The notes under the pieces are model-generated. The model worked only from the letters and a program-made list of their open reading frames with translations, was not told the origin of the DNA and made no database searches. A program made the position numbers and the translations under genes. From contig NZ_BGJX01000011.1 of the NCBI RefSeq assembly GCF_009811655.1, positions 40,261-104,260 of the forward strand: a stretch of 64,000 nucleotides of DNA. The letters run 5' to 3'. Positions within the stretch are counted from its first letter, which is position 1, and each line of letters starts with the position of its first letter. The DNA is from Methylosinus sp. Ce-a6 (lineage in GTDB: Bacteria; Pseudomonadota; Alphaproteobacteria; Rhizobiales; Beijerinckiaceae). Shown in pieces: positions 26,392 through 36,100 of the stretch.

Positions 26392-26862
26392 TCAGAACCA
26401 GCCGAAGCCCGGCCGCCAGATCGCATTGCGATACCAAGGGATATGTCCGCCGGGAAAACCGTAGCGCCATTGCGCGGCGGTCGTTCCCTCATACGCCCAA
26501 GGGCCCGTGTACCAGGGACCGGCGGAGACGTAAGGATCGTAGAGCGGCGGAATGTCGCGTCGCCACACATAGGCGCCGAGCGGCGGCAGGATCGGCGCCT
26601 CTACCGGCTGCGCCGCAAGGAAGGCGAGCGCCGGCTGCGCCACGAAGCCGGCGGAGCCAGCGTAGGAAACGCGGCACCAGGAGGCGCTGCACGGGCCGAC
26701 CTCCACGACGGCGAGAGCGGGAATGGCGAGCAACGGGGAAAAATTCAAGCCGGGCCCGGAGCGCAGATTGACGGTTTCGCCGACCTTCGCCGGCTGCGCC
26801 TTCGCCCGCCAATTCGCGAAAAGAGCGAGAGCGCAGAGGAAAGAGATGAAAAAGAAGCGCAT
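26392..26862 (-). CDS. Secreted SH3-domain protein with aromatic tail
   Basis: A 156-residue exported protein. The signal peptide (1-22, ending AKAQ) is followed by a bacterial SH3 repeat: GETVNLRSGPGLNFSPLLAIPALAVVEV and CSASWCRVSYAGSAGFV. The C-terminal 65 residues are Trp/Tyr/Pro/Gly-rich, a composition often seen in envelope proteins of this group. A GAGG ribosome site precedes ATG 26862. It is similar in plan to the neighbour at 27219-27605, from which it is separated by repeats, so the two may be duplicates that diverged. Confidence 0.82.
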   Translation of the reverse strand: MRFFFISFLCALALFANWRAKAQPAKVGETVNLRSGPGLNFSPLLAIPALAVVEVGPCSASWCRVSYAGSAGFVAQPALAFLAAQPVEAPILPPLGAYVWRRDIPPLYDPYVSAGPWYTGPWAYEGTTAAQWRYGFPGGHIPWYRNAIWRPGFGWF

Positions 26863-26935
26863 GGAGCCTCGATCGAATTAGAAATTCGAAAAAAGATTCG
26901 GGTGCAAATTCTACCATCGAAGCGTCGAGGCCGCA

Positions 26936-27038
26936 CAGAGCGTTTCCAGCCGAAGTGGACGCGGTTCGGCGTTGGAAACGCGTCGAAACAAAGACCGAAA
27001 ACCCTTCCAGTTTCAATGAAACATGGAAGGACTTTCGG
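26936..27038 (+). repeat. Repeat family A, copy 7
   Basis: A full-length but diverged element between the two SH3-protein genes. The hairpin is CCTTCCAGTTTC-AAT-GAAACATGGAAGG; both stem sides have changed relative to other copies. Confidence 0.8.
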
Positions 27039-27083
27039 ACGACGCGCGGAAGAATGTTCCGCGCGTCTCCTTCTTTTTCGTTT

Positions 27084-27218
27084 CGGCGCCGTTGGCGAAG
27101 CCCCCTCCCTCACCCTCCCCCGCTCACGCGGGAGAGGGAAGCGGCGGGCGCTGCGCGAGCGCTCGATGAAGCGCCGAATCTGCTCCCTCTCCCGCGTGGC
27201 GGAAGAGGGGCCCCGCGA
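27084..27218 (+). repeat. Repeat family C-related sequence without terminal repeats
   Basis: C-rich and G-rich palindromic blocks (CCCTCCCTCACCCTCCCCCG and its complements, with the GATGAAGCGCCGAATCTGCT core) like the interior of family C, but without the TIRs. It reaches the stop of the next gene. Confidence 0.6.
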
Positions 27219-27605
27219 TCACTCGAAGATGCGCAGCGGAGCCGTGATGAGACCGGTCGGCGCGGGGGCCGGAACGGGCGCAATGGCGACGGCCGGCGCG
27301 ACGACGGTCGCGATCGCCGGAGCGACGACGGTGGCGGCGACCGGCGCGACGACGATGGGCCGCGCCAACAGCGAGTTGGCGATGAAGCCGACCTTGCCCG
27401 CGTAGAACACGCGCGACCAGCCGCCGATATGGCCGTGCACATCGACGATCGTCCGCGGCGGAACGGCGAGGATGGGCAGGAAGGTGACGCCCGGGCCCGA
27501 GCGGAAGGCGGCAAGATCGGTGACGACGCGCGGGAAGGCCGCGGCCGAGCCGACCGAGCCGACGAGCGCCGCGACGGCGAGCGCGGATGTGATTTTCGAT
27601 TTCAT
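27219..27605 (-). CDS. Secreted SH3-domain protein with Val/Ala/Pro repeats
   Basis: A 128-residue exported protein: signal peptide MKSKITSALAVAALVGSVGS followed by AAA and a mature start at FPRVV, one SH3-like repeat (DLAAFRSGPGVTFLPILAVP ... GWSRVFYAGKVGFIA), then an imperfect VVAPAVA-type repeat and a short tail. GGAGG lies 6-7 bases before ATG 27605. Likely an envelope protein binding wall material; no enzyme motif. Paralogue-like relation to 26392-26862. The 320 bases after it (27606-27926) hold no gene I can support. Confidence 0.8.
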   Translation of the reverse strand: MKSKITSALAVAALVGSVGSAAAFPRVVTDLAAFRSGPGVTFLPILAVPPRTIVDVHGHIGGWSRVFYAGKVGFIANSLLARPIVVAPVAATVVAPAIATVVAPAVAIAPVPAPAPTGLITAPLRIFE

Positions 27606-27926
27606 TCAAGACCTCCGTAATAGGCATGCCGTTCGGCAATGATGATGCCTCACGTCGGCGCAAGTAGCGCGCGGGCCGGGCGGCGACACGGGCGCGGCGC
27701 AAATTCACTTCTTCTCGAGGTTAACGAGGGGAGGCGCCGTTTCTTAGCGAAACGTCACATTCCGATCGCATAGTGCGTTCGCGCACGGCTGCGCCTCGAA
27801 AAACGCGTTTTATTTCGCGCATCGAACGCATGCCGCGAAAGAGAGAGCCCGGCTCGACTCGGTAAGATGCGGCGGCGTAGGCTCGAGCGCGGCGCTTCTC
27901 GTTCGCGCGTCGCGGCGGAGGGTCGG

Positions 27927-30900
27927 ATGTTGCGCATGATCGGGGCCTTGCTCGTGAAAATGTCGACGGCTTTCGCCATTTCCTGCCTCGCGCTCGGCGC
28001 TTTCGTCTCCTATGCGGCTTCCGAGCCCGCTCCGACCGTCAAGGCGCGCAGCGAGCAGCGCGCCGCGCCCGGCCGCTTCTCGGCGAGCGAGCTTCCCGCC
28101 GATCGCGACGGCTTCTCGCTTTTGACCATTCCGGCGCCCGGCCGTTACAAAGTCTCCGCCCATAGCGCCTCGGGCGTGGCCATAGGGCTCGTCGATATGA
28201 TCTCCGGCCCCGGCGAAACATCCGGCGTCGCCGGCCAGCGCGACGGACGGCTCGATCTGCTGCTCGACGCGGGCGTCTACAAGCTGCGCGTCTTCGGCGC
28301 GAAGGGCGCGGCCGGCAAGGCGCGCCTCACCGCCGAGGCCTTTCAGGAGCAGGGGACGCGGGAGACGCTCGCTCCGGGGAAGAGTCTTTCGGCCGAGCTC
28401 GGCGATCTCGCCCAGAGGAGCTATCGGCTCGAGGTCGGCCCCTCGGGCCGCGTCGCCATGGAGGCGCTCGGCCGTGGCTTACGCGATCTGCGTCTGTGGA
28501 AGGCGAGCGGCGAGCTCGTCGATCTCGTCCCCGCGCGCGAGACGATCGAGACGAAGCCCGGCCGCCCGATGACGCGGCTGCGGCTCGAGGGCGCGGCCGA
28601 GCCCGGCCGCTATGTCGCGATCGCCTATGGCGGCGAGCCGATCGTCTGGCCGGAAGGCGGCGCCGCGCAGCCCTTCATGCTGCGCCTTCTCGCGCCTGCT
28701 TCGCTCGCGGCGGGCGTCGCGAACGGCGTCATCGGCCCCTTCGGCTCGGCGCGTTTCGAGGCGCCGGCGAGCTATGACACATTCCGGTTGGAGCTGCCCG
28801 AGCCTGTCGCCGCCCGCCTCGAGGCGCGGCGCGGGGAAGGCGCGCCCGCTTCCGCTTCGATCGACAAGACGAGCCGCGAGCCGGTCGTCGTCGTCTCGCT
28901 CGGCGGCGACGGCAAGACGGCGGGGCGCATTGAAGTCTTTGGTCTCGAGGGGCAGGCTTTCTCCTTGCGCGCGCTGCGCCGGGCGAGCCGCGCGCCGATC
29001 GAGACGGAGGGGCGCAATCTCGTCGCCTTGGACGTGGCCGGCGAGGGCGCCGACGAGGTCCCCGCGACCGCGCTGCTCGCGCGCGCGGAGAATGGAAAGA
29101 CGCGCGTGCTCGCCGCCGATGTGCCGAAGCTGGGGGGCGGGCGCGCCTATCGCGCTCGTTTCAATCTGCGCGGGCCGACGACTCTGCTCTTCGAGGCGAG
29201 CGACAGCGGCCCTGTGGCGATCGATGTGAAAGGGCCGCGGCTGCGCGCCCTCATCGAGCCCGCCTTCGCCGCCGCCGCGCCGCGCGCCGACGGGCGCGCG
29301 CCGAGCCGCTATGATCTTCAGGCGGGCTTTTATGTTCTCTCCCTCACGCCGCTCGAGGGCGCCGTCGGCCTTGTCGATCTGACGCTCGGCCCTCCCGGCG
29401 TCGCGCCCGATCTTCCCTCGCCGCCGCCCGCCCGCGCGGTCGTTTCCTTCGGCGAGCACAAGCTCGATCGGACGGGCTCTCATTTCATTCTCGCCAATGT
29501 CGCGCCGGGCCTGTTGACGGGCCCGCGCGTCATTGCGCTGCCCGCCGATCTCGAGAAGGGCCCCGCGCCCGTGTGGCGGTCGGCCGCGACCGAATATCTC
29601 CTGCCGGTTCGCACGCCGCGCGGCGGCAAGATTTTCGTCGTCGACGACAAGGGCGCGAGCGCGCCCGCCGAGATCATCGAGGAGAAAATCGAGAACGACC
29701 ATCGCTTCGCCACTGTCCGTCTGCCGGCGCGAGCGGAGCCGGGAGCGCTCGCGCTCGTCTATTCGCGCGATGTCGAGCCGTCGGCGGCCGGGGAGGCGGC
29801 GAAGGAGCGCCCGCCTGAGGCGATTTCTTCCGCCAAGCCCGCCTGGTTCGATCTCTCTCGCGACGAGACGCGGGAATTTCGCTTCGATGTTCCCGAAGGC
29901 GGTCTCTATCGCGTCGAGACGCTGGGGCGGCTGCGGACGCGCCTTGCGCTCGGCGCCGCGCTCGCGCCGCATCTCGGCGAGGGCGAGGACAATGGCCCCG
30001 GCCATAATGCGCTGGTCACGACCTATCTGCGCGCCGGCGCCTATCGCGCCGCGGTCACGGCGCGGGAGTCCGCCGGCCATCTCGGCCTCGCGGTGAAGAG
30101 CGTGGCCATGGCGGCGACGGCGCCCATCGTCGGCGAAGGGGCGGCGCGCGCGGCGCTCGACGGCGGCCGCGGCGCCGTCGTGCCGATCGACATTCCCGAG
30201 GACGGCCTCTATCGGCTCGATCTGACGGGGCTCGGCAAGCAATGGCGCGCGCGGCTGGAGGAGGCCGACGGTTGGCCGCTCGCCGCGCCCGGCCCGCTCA
30301 CGCGCCTCGTCCGGCGCTTCGAGAAGGGAAGCTATCGCCTCGTCGTGCTGCCGGAGGATGTCGAAGGCCGTTTCGTCGCGCGGCTGCGCAAAATGGCGAC
30401 GCCGACGCCGCTCGAGGGCCATGGTCCCCATGCGCTGCCCTTCGACGCGCCGCAGAAGCTGCAATGGCGCGAGCCCGTCGCCAAGGGCGCGCCGCGCGCT
30501 CCGGACGTGTGGCGCTTCGCGCTCGCCGGCGAGTCCGACATCGAGCTCGACATAGGCGAGGGCATGGTCGCGGAGATTTTCGACGCGGCGCGCAGAAGCG
30601 TCGGCAAATTCGCCGCGGGCCGGAAATTTTCCGATCGGCTCGGCGCCGGCGCCTATCGTGTCGAGGCGCGGAGCCTCGCCCATGACGATCGGCTCGATTA
30701 TCAGCTTCGCCTCACGTCGAAGCAATTGCAGCCGGGGGCGCCGCGCTTCGTCGATCTGCCGGCGACGCTGCCCTTCGCCATTGCGCAGGACCGCATCGTC
30801 GACATTGCGAGCTTTAGCGACAAGGAGCTGATCGGCGCGCTCGAGGATGAGAATGGCGCGGTGGTCGAGCGACTGGAGGGCCGCGCGGAGGATTGGAACG

Positions 30901-33080
30901 TCTCGCTCTCGCGCCGCCTGCCCGCCGGCGCCTATCGCCTGCGGCTCGACGAGCTGAAGGGCGGGCCGCCGCCCGCGCGGGAGGCGGAGGAGCAGAGCGC
31001 CGAAAGCGAGGACGAGACCGCCGCGGCCGAGGGCGAGCCGGCGGCGGAAGCGACGGAGGAGCCCGCCGAGCCGGAGGGCGTCGAGATCCGCCTCTCGCTG
31101 CCGGCTTCCGCTCCGGCCGAGGAGCTGACCTTCTCGGGGACGAAGACGGTTTCCGGCGCCGGCGCGCATGAGCTCGCTCTGCCCGCCGCGCAGGAGGGTC
31201 GGCTGATGGTCGTCGCCGCGCGATCGACGCGCGAGACGGCGCTGTCGATCGAGAAGCGCGAGGCCGACGGACGCTGGCGCGTCGTCGGGCGCGAGCGCGG
31301 GCTCGCCCCGGTCGCCGCTTGGCCCTCGGAAGGCGGCGCGTGGCGCGCGACCGTCTGGACCATCGGCGGCGCCGACGCCCCGGTGACACTCGCCGCGCGC
31401 ATCATCGCGCGCACGCCGCGCGGCTTCGGCGACATTGCATTGGAGCCGGCGCCGATCGATGGTCTGGCGACCAAAATCTGCCTCGGCCTCGCCGCTGCGC
31501 CATCCTCCGCCCTCGTCATGATCGGCGCGGCGCCGGCTTCGCTCGCCGCGGGCTCCGCGCCCGGACGTCTGCTCGCGCCGACCGGAGCCGGCGCGCTGGC
31601 GCCGCAATCGGAAAGCCTGTGGCTGCTCTCGCGCGACGATTGCGGCGCCAAGCCGCGCGTCGCCGCCTTCGCGCCGGAGGGCGCCGAAATTCCGCTCACC
31701 CTCGGCGAGGGCGAGCGCGCCGTGCCGCCGTCCGCGCCGCCGCCCGCCGGCAAGGCGCGGCTGTGGCTCGCGCGTTCGGCCTTCGGCCAGCCGGGCGTCG
31801 CGGCCGGTCGCGGCTTCGCCGTCGCGCCGGGCGCGGCTCTGGCGCTCGCCGGCAAGGAGCCGCCGCGTCTGTGGAACGCCATCGGCGCCGATCCGCTGCG
31901 CCTCACAGCGCGGGCGATCGACGTCGCTCTCGCCGCGCCCATGCGTGCGGGCGCGCTGTTTTCGGGCGTCGTCCCGCCCTTTACCGCGCAGCCCGTGGCC
32001 TTCGACGGCGCCGGCGCGCTGGCGCTCGATCTTGCGAGCGGCCTCGCCGCTTTCTCCGCGCCGGAGGAGGCGCGCCGCTTCGCCGCTTTCGCCGATGGCG
32101 CTCCGCTCTCGCGCCGCTTCGAGGGCGCAAGCGCGCTGTGGCTCGTCAATCTCACCGATCGGCCAGCGCCGGCGCGCGTCGCGCTTTCGTCCGAACGCTA
32201 TGAGCCGATCGCGGCGGGCAGAGCGATCAAGCGCTTCTTCGGCGCCGCCGGCGAGGCCTCGCATCTCGTCGAGGCGCAGCCGGGCGATCGGCTCGTGACT
32301 GCTGGCGGCGAGGCGGTCTTCATCGGCGCCGATGGGCGCGTGCTGCGCGGCCGCTCGCTCCTGCTCGGCGGGCCCGGCGAGGTCGCGATCGCCCATGCGC
32401 CCGGCCTCGTCGCCGCCTGGATCGAGCGCGCCGGCAAATCGCCCTGGCCCGCGGCCGCGCCGCGCGACGTCGCCGCGCCCTTCGCCGCGACGCTCAGCGG
32501 CGAGGCGCAGGCTTTCGCGCTCGATGTGGGCGCGCCCGTCGTGGTCGATATTCGCACGAGCGCGCCGGCGATTCTCGCCGTCACGCAGAATGGCGCGCGC
32601 GAGATCGAGACTTTTCCGGCCGGCGTGGAGCTGCATCGCTACGCCGCGCCCGGCCGCGCGCTCATCGAAATCTTTTCGCCGCATGACGGCGCGCTCTCGG
32701 GAGGGCTCGTCATTTCGACGACGCCGGTCATTCCGGTCAAAGACGGCGTCAATGATCCGATCGCGCTCGGTCCCGCCGGCTCCGCGCTGTTCACCTTCGA
32801 GGTGACGAAGGCCGGCGAGATCGGCCTTGGTCTGCGCGCCGAGCCGGATCGCGCCGAGCTGCGCCTGCTCGACGCCGCCGGCAAGACGCTCGGCGAAGGC
32901 GCCGCGCAGATTCGTCGCCTCGAGCCCGGCCGTTATTTCGTCGAGGCGCGCGCGCCCGCCGACGCGCCGGCGACGACATTGCGTCTCGCCCTGCGCGGCC
33001 TCGCGCCGCCGCCCTCCGGCCCGCCGCTCGAAGTGGTGGCGGAATTTCTGGAGAAGGCCGGAAGAAAGAGCGGCAGATGA
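27927..33080 (+). CDS. Giant secreted protein with repeated PPC-like beta-sandwich units
   Basis: A 1717-residue exported protein that I cannot assign to a named family. After a signal peptide (about 1-31, ending SYAAS), at least six or seven units share the pattern of pre-peptidase C-terminal (PPC) domains: a strand, a [AG]GxY turn (LDAGVYKLRV, LRAGAYRAAV, LGAGAYRVEA, LPAGAYRLRL, LEPGRYFVEA) and a closing strand. An acidic Glu/Ala-rich linker lies near residues 1015-1060. No protease, lipase or other active-site motif is visible. ATG 27927 follows GGAGGG at short spacing; 27936 and 27960 are alternatives. It overlaps the next frame by ATGA and precedes alpha-2-macroglobulin and PBP1C genes, so a periplasmic scaffold or inhibitor role is plausible. 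Confidence 0.75.
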   Translation: MLRMIGALLVKMSTAFAISCLALGAFVSYAASEPAPTVKARSEQRAAPGRFSASELPADRDGFSLLTIPAPGRYKVSAHSASGVAIGLVDMISGPGETSGVAGQRDGRLDLLLDAGVYKLRVFGAKGAAGKARLTAEAFQEQGTRETLAPGKSLSAELGDLAQRSYRLEVGPSGRVAMEALGRGLRDLRLWKASGELVDLVPARETIETKPGRPMTRLRLEGAAEPGRYVAIAYGGEPIVWPEGGAAQPFMLRLLAPASLAAGVANGVIGPFGSARFEAPASYDTFRLELPEPVAARLEARRGEGAPASASIDKTSREPVVVVSLGGDGKTAGRIEVFGLEGQAFSLRALRRASRAPIETEGRNLVALDVAGEGADEVPATALLARAENGKTRVLAADVPKLGGGRAYRARFNLRGPTTLLFEASDSGPVAIDVKGPRLRALIEPAFAAAAPRADGRAPSRYDLQAGFYVLSLTPLEGAVGLVDLTLGPPGVAPDLPSPPPARAVVSFGEHKLDRTGSHFILANVAPGLLTGPRVIALPADLEKGPAPVWRSAATEYLLPVRTPRGGKIFVVDDKGASAPAEIIEEKIENDHRFATVRLPARAEPGALALVYSRDVEPSAAGEAAKERPPEAISSAKPAWFDLSRDETREFRFDVPEGGLYRVETLGRLRTRLALGAALAPHLGEGEDNGPGHNALVTTYLRAGAYRAAVTARESAGHLGLAVKSVAMAATAPIVGEGAARAALDGGRGAVVPIDIPEDGLYRLDLTGLGKQWRARLEEADGWPLAAPGPLTRLVRRFEKGSYRLVVLPEDVEGRFVARLRKMATPTPLEGHGPHALPFDAPQKLQWREPVAKGAPRAPDVWRFALAGESDIELDIGEGMVAEIFDAARRSVGKFAAGRKFSDRLGAGAYRVEARSLAHDDRLDYQLRLTSKQLQPGAPRFVDLPATLPFAIAQDRIVDIASFSDKELIGALEDENGAVVERLEGRAEDWNVSLSRRLPAGAYRLRLDELKGGPPPAREAEEQSAESEDETAAAEGEPAAEATEEPAEPEGVEIRLSLPASAPAEELTFSGTKTVSGAGAHELALPAAQEGRLMVVAARSTRETALSIEKREADGRWRVVGRERGLAPVAAWPSEGGAWRATVWTIGGADAPVTLAARIIARTPRGFGDIALEPAPIDGLATKICLGLAAAPSSALVMIGAAPASLAAGSAPGRLLAPTGAGALAPQSESLWLLSRDDCGAKPRVAAFAPEGAEIPLTLGEGERAVPPSAPPPAGKARLWLARSAFGQPGVAAGRGFAVAPGAALALAGKEPPRLWNAIGADPLRLTARAIDVALAAPMRAGALFSGVVPPFTAQPVAFDGAGALALDLASGLAAFSAPEEARRFAAFADGAPLSRRFEGASALWLVNLTDRPAPARVALSSERYEPIAAGRAIKRFFGAAGEASHLVEAQPGDRLVTAGGEAVFIGADGRVLRGRSLLLGGPGEVAIAHAPGLVAAWIERAGKSPWPAAAPRDVAAPFAATLSGEAQAFALDVGAPVVVDIRTSAPAILAVTQNGAREIETFPAGVELHRYAAPGRALIEIFSPHDGALSGGLVISTTPVIPVKDGVNDPIALGPAGSALFTFEVTKAGEIGLGLRAEPDRAELRLLDAAGKTLGEGAAQIRRLEPGRYFVEARAPADAPATTLRLALRGLAPPPSGPPLEVVAEFLEKAGRKSGR

Positions 33081-33157
33081 CGATGCTCCTCTCTCTCTCT
33101 CCCTCTCTCTCGGCGGTTCCTTCGACAAACGCCCTCAGTCCCATTCGAGGCTCGGCG

Positions 33158-36100
33158 ATGAAACGCTTCCTTCTTCTGTTCCCGAATCTCTCCGCCGTCA
33201 TCGCGAGCGCAGCGAAGCGATCCAGAGTCATGGGGCGGCTCCTAGATCGCTTCGTCGCTCTCCTCGCGATGACGGGCGCGCGCGTCGTGCTTCTCCTTCT
33301 CGCCTGTCTCTCCATCTCCGCGCCGCTGCGCGCCGAGCCCGCATACTTCGATCAATTGCGCCGCGCCGATGGCGCGCGAATCGTGCCCGACAAATTCCTG
33401 CGCAGCTATGATCCCATCACCATTTTCTTCGATCGCGACGCCGGCCCCAAGGCCGGCGGGCCGGAGGACGCGCATGAGAAATTCGTGAAGCTCTCCGGCG
33501 AGCCCGCCGGCGAATGGCGCTGGATCGGCGCGCGCGCGCTGCAATTTCGCCCCGCTGAACCATGGAAGCCGCTTCAGCGCGTCGATGTAGAAGCGGGTGC
33601 GGCGGCGACGCGGCTCGTCGCGCTGCTGCCGACGCCCGCCTCCACCAATCCGACGGAAGGCGCCGATCCGATCGCCGATCTCGAGCAGATCACGCTCACT
33701 TTCCCCGAGCCCGTCGACATCGCAGCGCTCACGCGCCTGCTGACCATCGAATTGCGTCCGGCGCCTGGAATATCGCCGCTCGGCGGTCAGCTTCTGACGC
33801 CGAAGGATTACGATATTCGTCCGCTGGAGCGCGCCGATCGCAACGCCGCGCAGAGCGTCGCCATACGCCTGCGCGAGAGCTTGCGCGACGGACGCGTCGC
33901 TATATTGCGCTTGAAGCTCGCCGACGAGCCGGGCCTCGACGACGAGATTTTCGAATTGCGCGCGCGCTCCGCCGCGCCTTTCGCCGTGACCGAGGCGAGC
34001 TGCGGCCGCGGCTGGAGCGACGACAAGCAGGACGGCGTGCTGCGTTGCGCCTTCGGCTATGCCGTCGCGGCGTCGTCTGTTTCTTCTTCCGAGGGAGAGG
34101 AGGAGTCTGCGCCCGTCTCCAATTATCAGCCCGCCAATCGCCGCCGCCTGACGCTGACCTTCACCGAGCAGCCCGACGAAGTCGACATTTTGCGCGCGCG
34201 AGAGGCGCTGCGCATCTCGCCGCCGCTCGATGATCTCTCTGTCGAGATCGACCGCAAGCGGCTCGATGTCTATGGCAAGTTTCTTTCCGATCGCATCTAT
34301 GAGCTCGTCCTCGCGCCGGGCGCGTTGCGCGACATTCGCAAACGCGCGCTCGCCTCGCGTTTTTCGCTGCGTTTCGCTTTCGATCGCGACAAACCTGCGC
34401 TCGCATGGGATGCGGCGCAGGGATTGGTCGAGCGCTTCGGCCCGCAATTGCTGCCGCTGCGCGGACGCGGCTATGATCGCGCCGATATTCGCATTCACGC
34501 GATCGATCCGCTGGCGCGCGACTTCTGGCCTTTCCCCAAGAGCGGCGTCGAGACGGATGACGCCGCCGCGCCGCCGCTGCCCGGCAATGAGCCCGCGCAT
34601 TGGGGCGAGACGGATGCGCCCGAGGCCGCGGCGATCGCCGAGCGCATAAAGGCGCTGGGGTCGCCGACCGTTTCCGCGCTTCTCGATCTGCCGATCCGCC
34701 GCAATGGCGCCGACGCCAAATTCGGCCTCGATCTGTCGAGCCAATTCGCCAAGATCGCCGGCGCCGGACAGCCGGGAACCTATCTCGTCGGCCTGCGCGC
34801 CGTGGACGAGAAGAAGCGCCATTGGCTGCGCGCGCAAGTGACCGATCTCTCACTCAGCGCGATCGAGGAGCGCGCGCGCGTGCGTTTTACCGTCACCTCG
34901 CTCTCCACCGCGCAGCCGGCAGCCGGCGCGGAGGTGCGGCTCGAGGGGGTGAAGGGCGAGAAATTCGTCACGCTCGCGCGTGGGATCACCGACAATGCCG
35001 GCTTCTTTGTTTTCGACCCCGGCAAGCGCGCGGAAGCCGATGTGCGCCGCATCGTCGTGACCAAAGGTCTCGACACGCTCGTGATCGACGCCAATGATGG
35101 CCCTTCCGAATATGCGCGCGAGAATTGGACGAAGCCCGACGGCGCCTGGCTCGCCTGGACCGCCGATCCGGAAGCGCCGCGCAAAGAGGAGCCGCGCACG
35201 CTCTGCCACGTCTTCGCCGAGCGGCCGATCTACCGGCCCGAGGAGGCCGTGCACATAAAGGGCTTCGTGCGCGCCTATCGCGACGGCGCGTTGAGCATTG
35301 CAAAAAAAGGCGGAACGCTCGTCGTTTCCGGCCCGAGCAATCAGGAGTGGCGCATTCCGGTGAAGCTCGACGCTTCGGGAAGCTTCTATCACAAATTCGA
35401 CGCGCAGACGCCGGCGACGGGCGAATATTCGCTGCGCTTCGAGCCCGACGGCGCGCAGCCCAAGAAGAGCGACGCAAAAAGCGAGGACACAGAGGCGGCG
35501 AATGAGAACACCGACGCAGAAGGCGAGGCGCAGACTGTCTCTTGCGGACAGTTTCCGTTCAAGAAGGAGGCCTACGGCCTGCCCAGTTTCGAAGTGGCGC
35601 TGAACGCGCCGCAGATCGTTCCGCTCGACGGCGAGTTCAATGTCGATCTCGTCGCGCGCTATTTCGCCGGCGGACTGGTCTCGGAACGGCCGGTGAAATG
35701 GCGCGCCGTGCAATTTCCGCATATGTTCCAGCCGCCGGGACGCGAGGGTTTTCTGTTCTCGACCGACGCGCGCTTCTCCGGCGAAGGCAAGTTCAAATCC
35801 TCGCCCGTGCTGGAGCGCGACGCGCGCACCGACGCCGGCGGCGCCTCGCGCATGACATTCGACACGACGATCGAGCCGACCGCGCAGCCGCGCCGCTATT
35901 CGATCGAGGCGACCGTCACCGGCGACGACGGCGTGGAAGTCCGCAATGTGCACAATGTCATCGCCGTGCCTCCCTTCGTGCTCGGTGTGAAGCTTCCGCG
36001 TTATGTCGAGCGGCCGGGCGCCGTCACGCCGGAGTTTCTCGCGCTCGACGGCAAGGGCGAGACGGTCGAAGGCCTCTTCGTCACCATGCGCTTCATCAAG

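Noticed and set aside
28479..33128. 1549-codon open frame on the minus strand
   Set aside because: Exact antisense of the PPC-repeat gene, Arg-rich, without domains or plausible starts; an effect of high-GC codon use on the coding strand.
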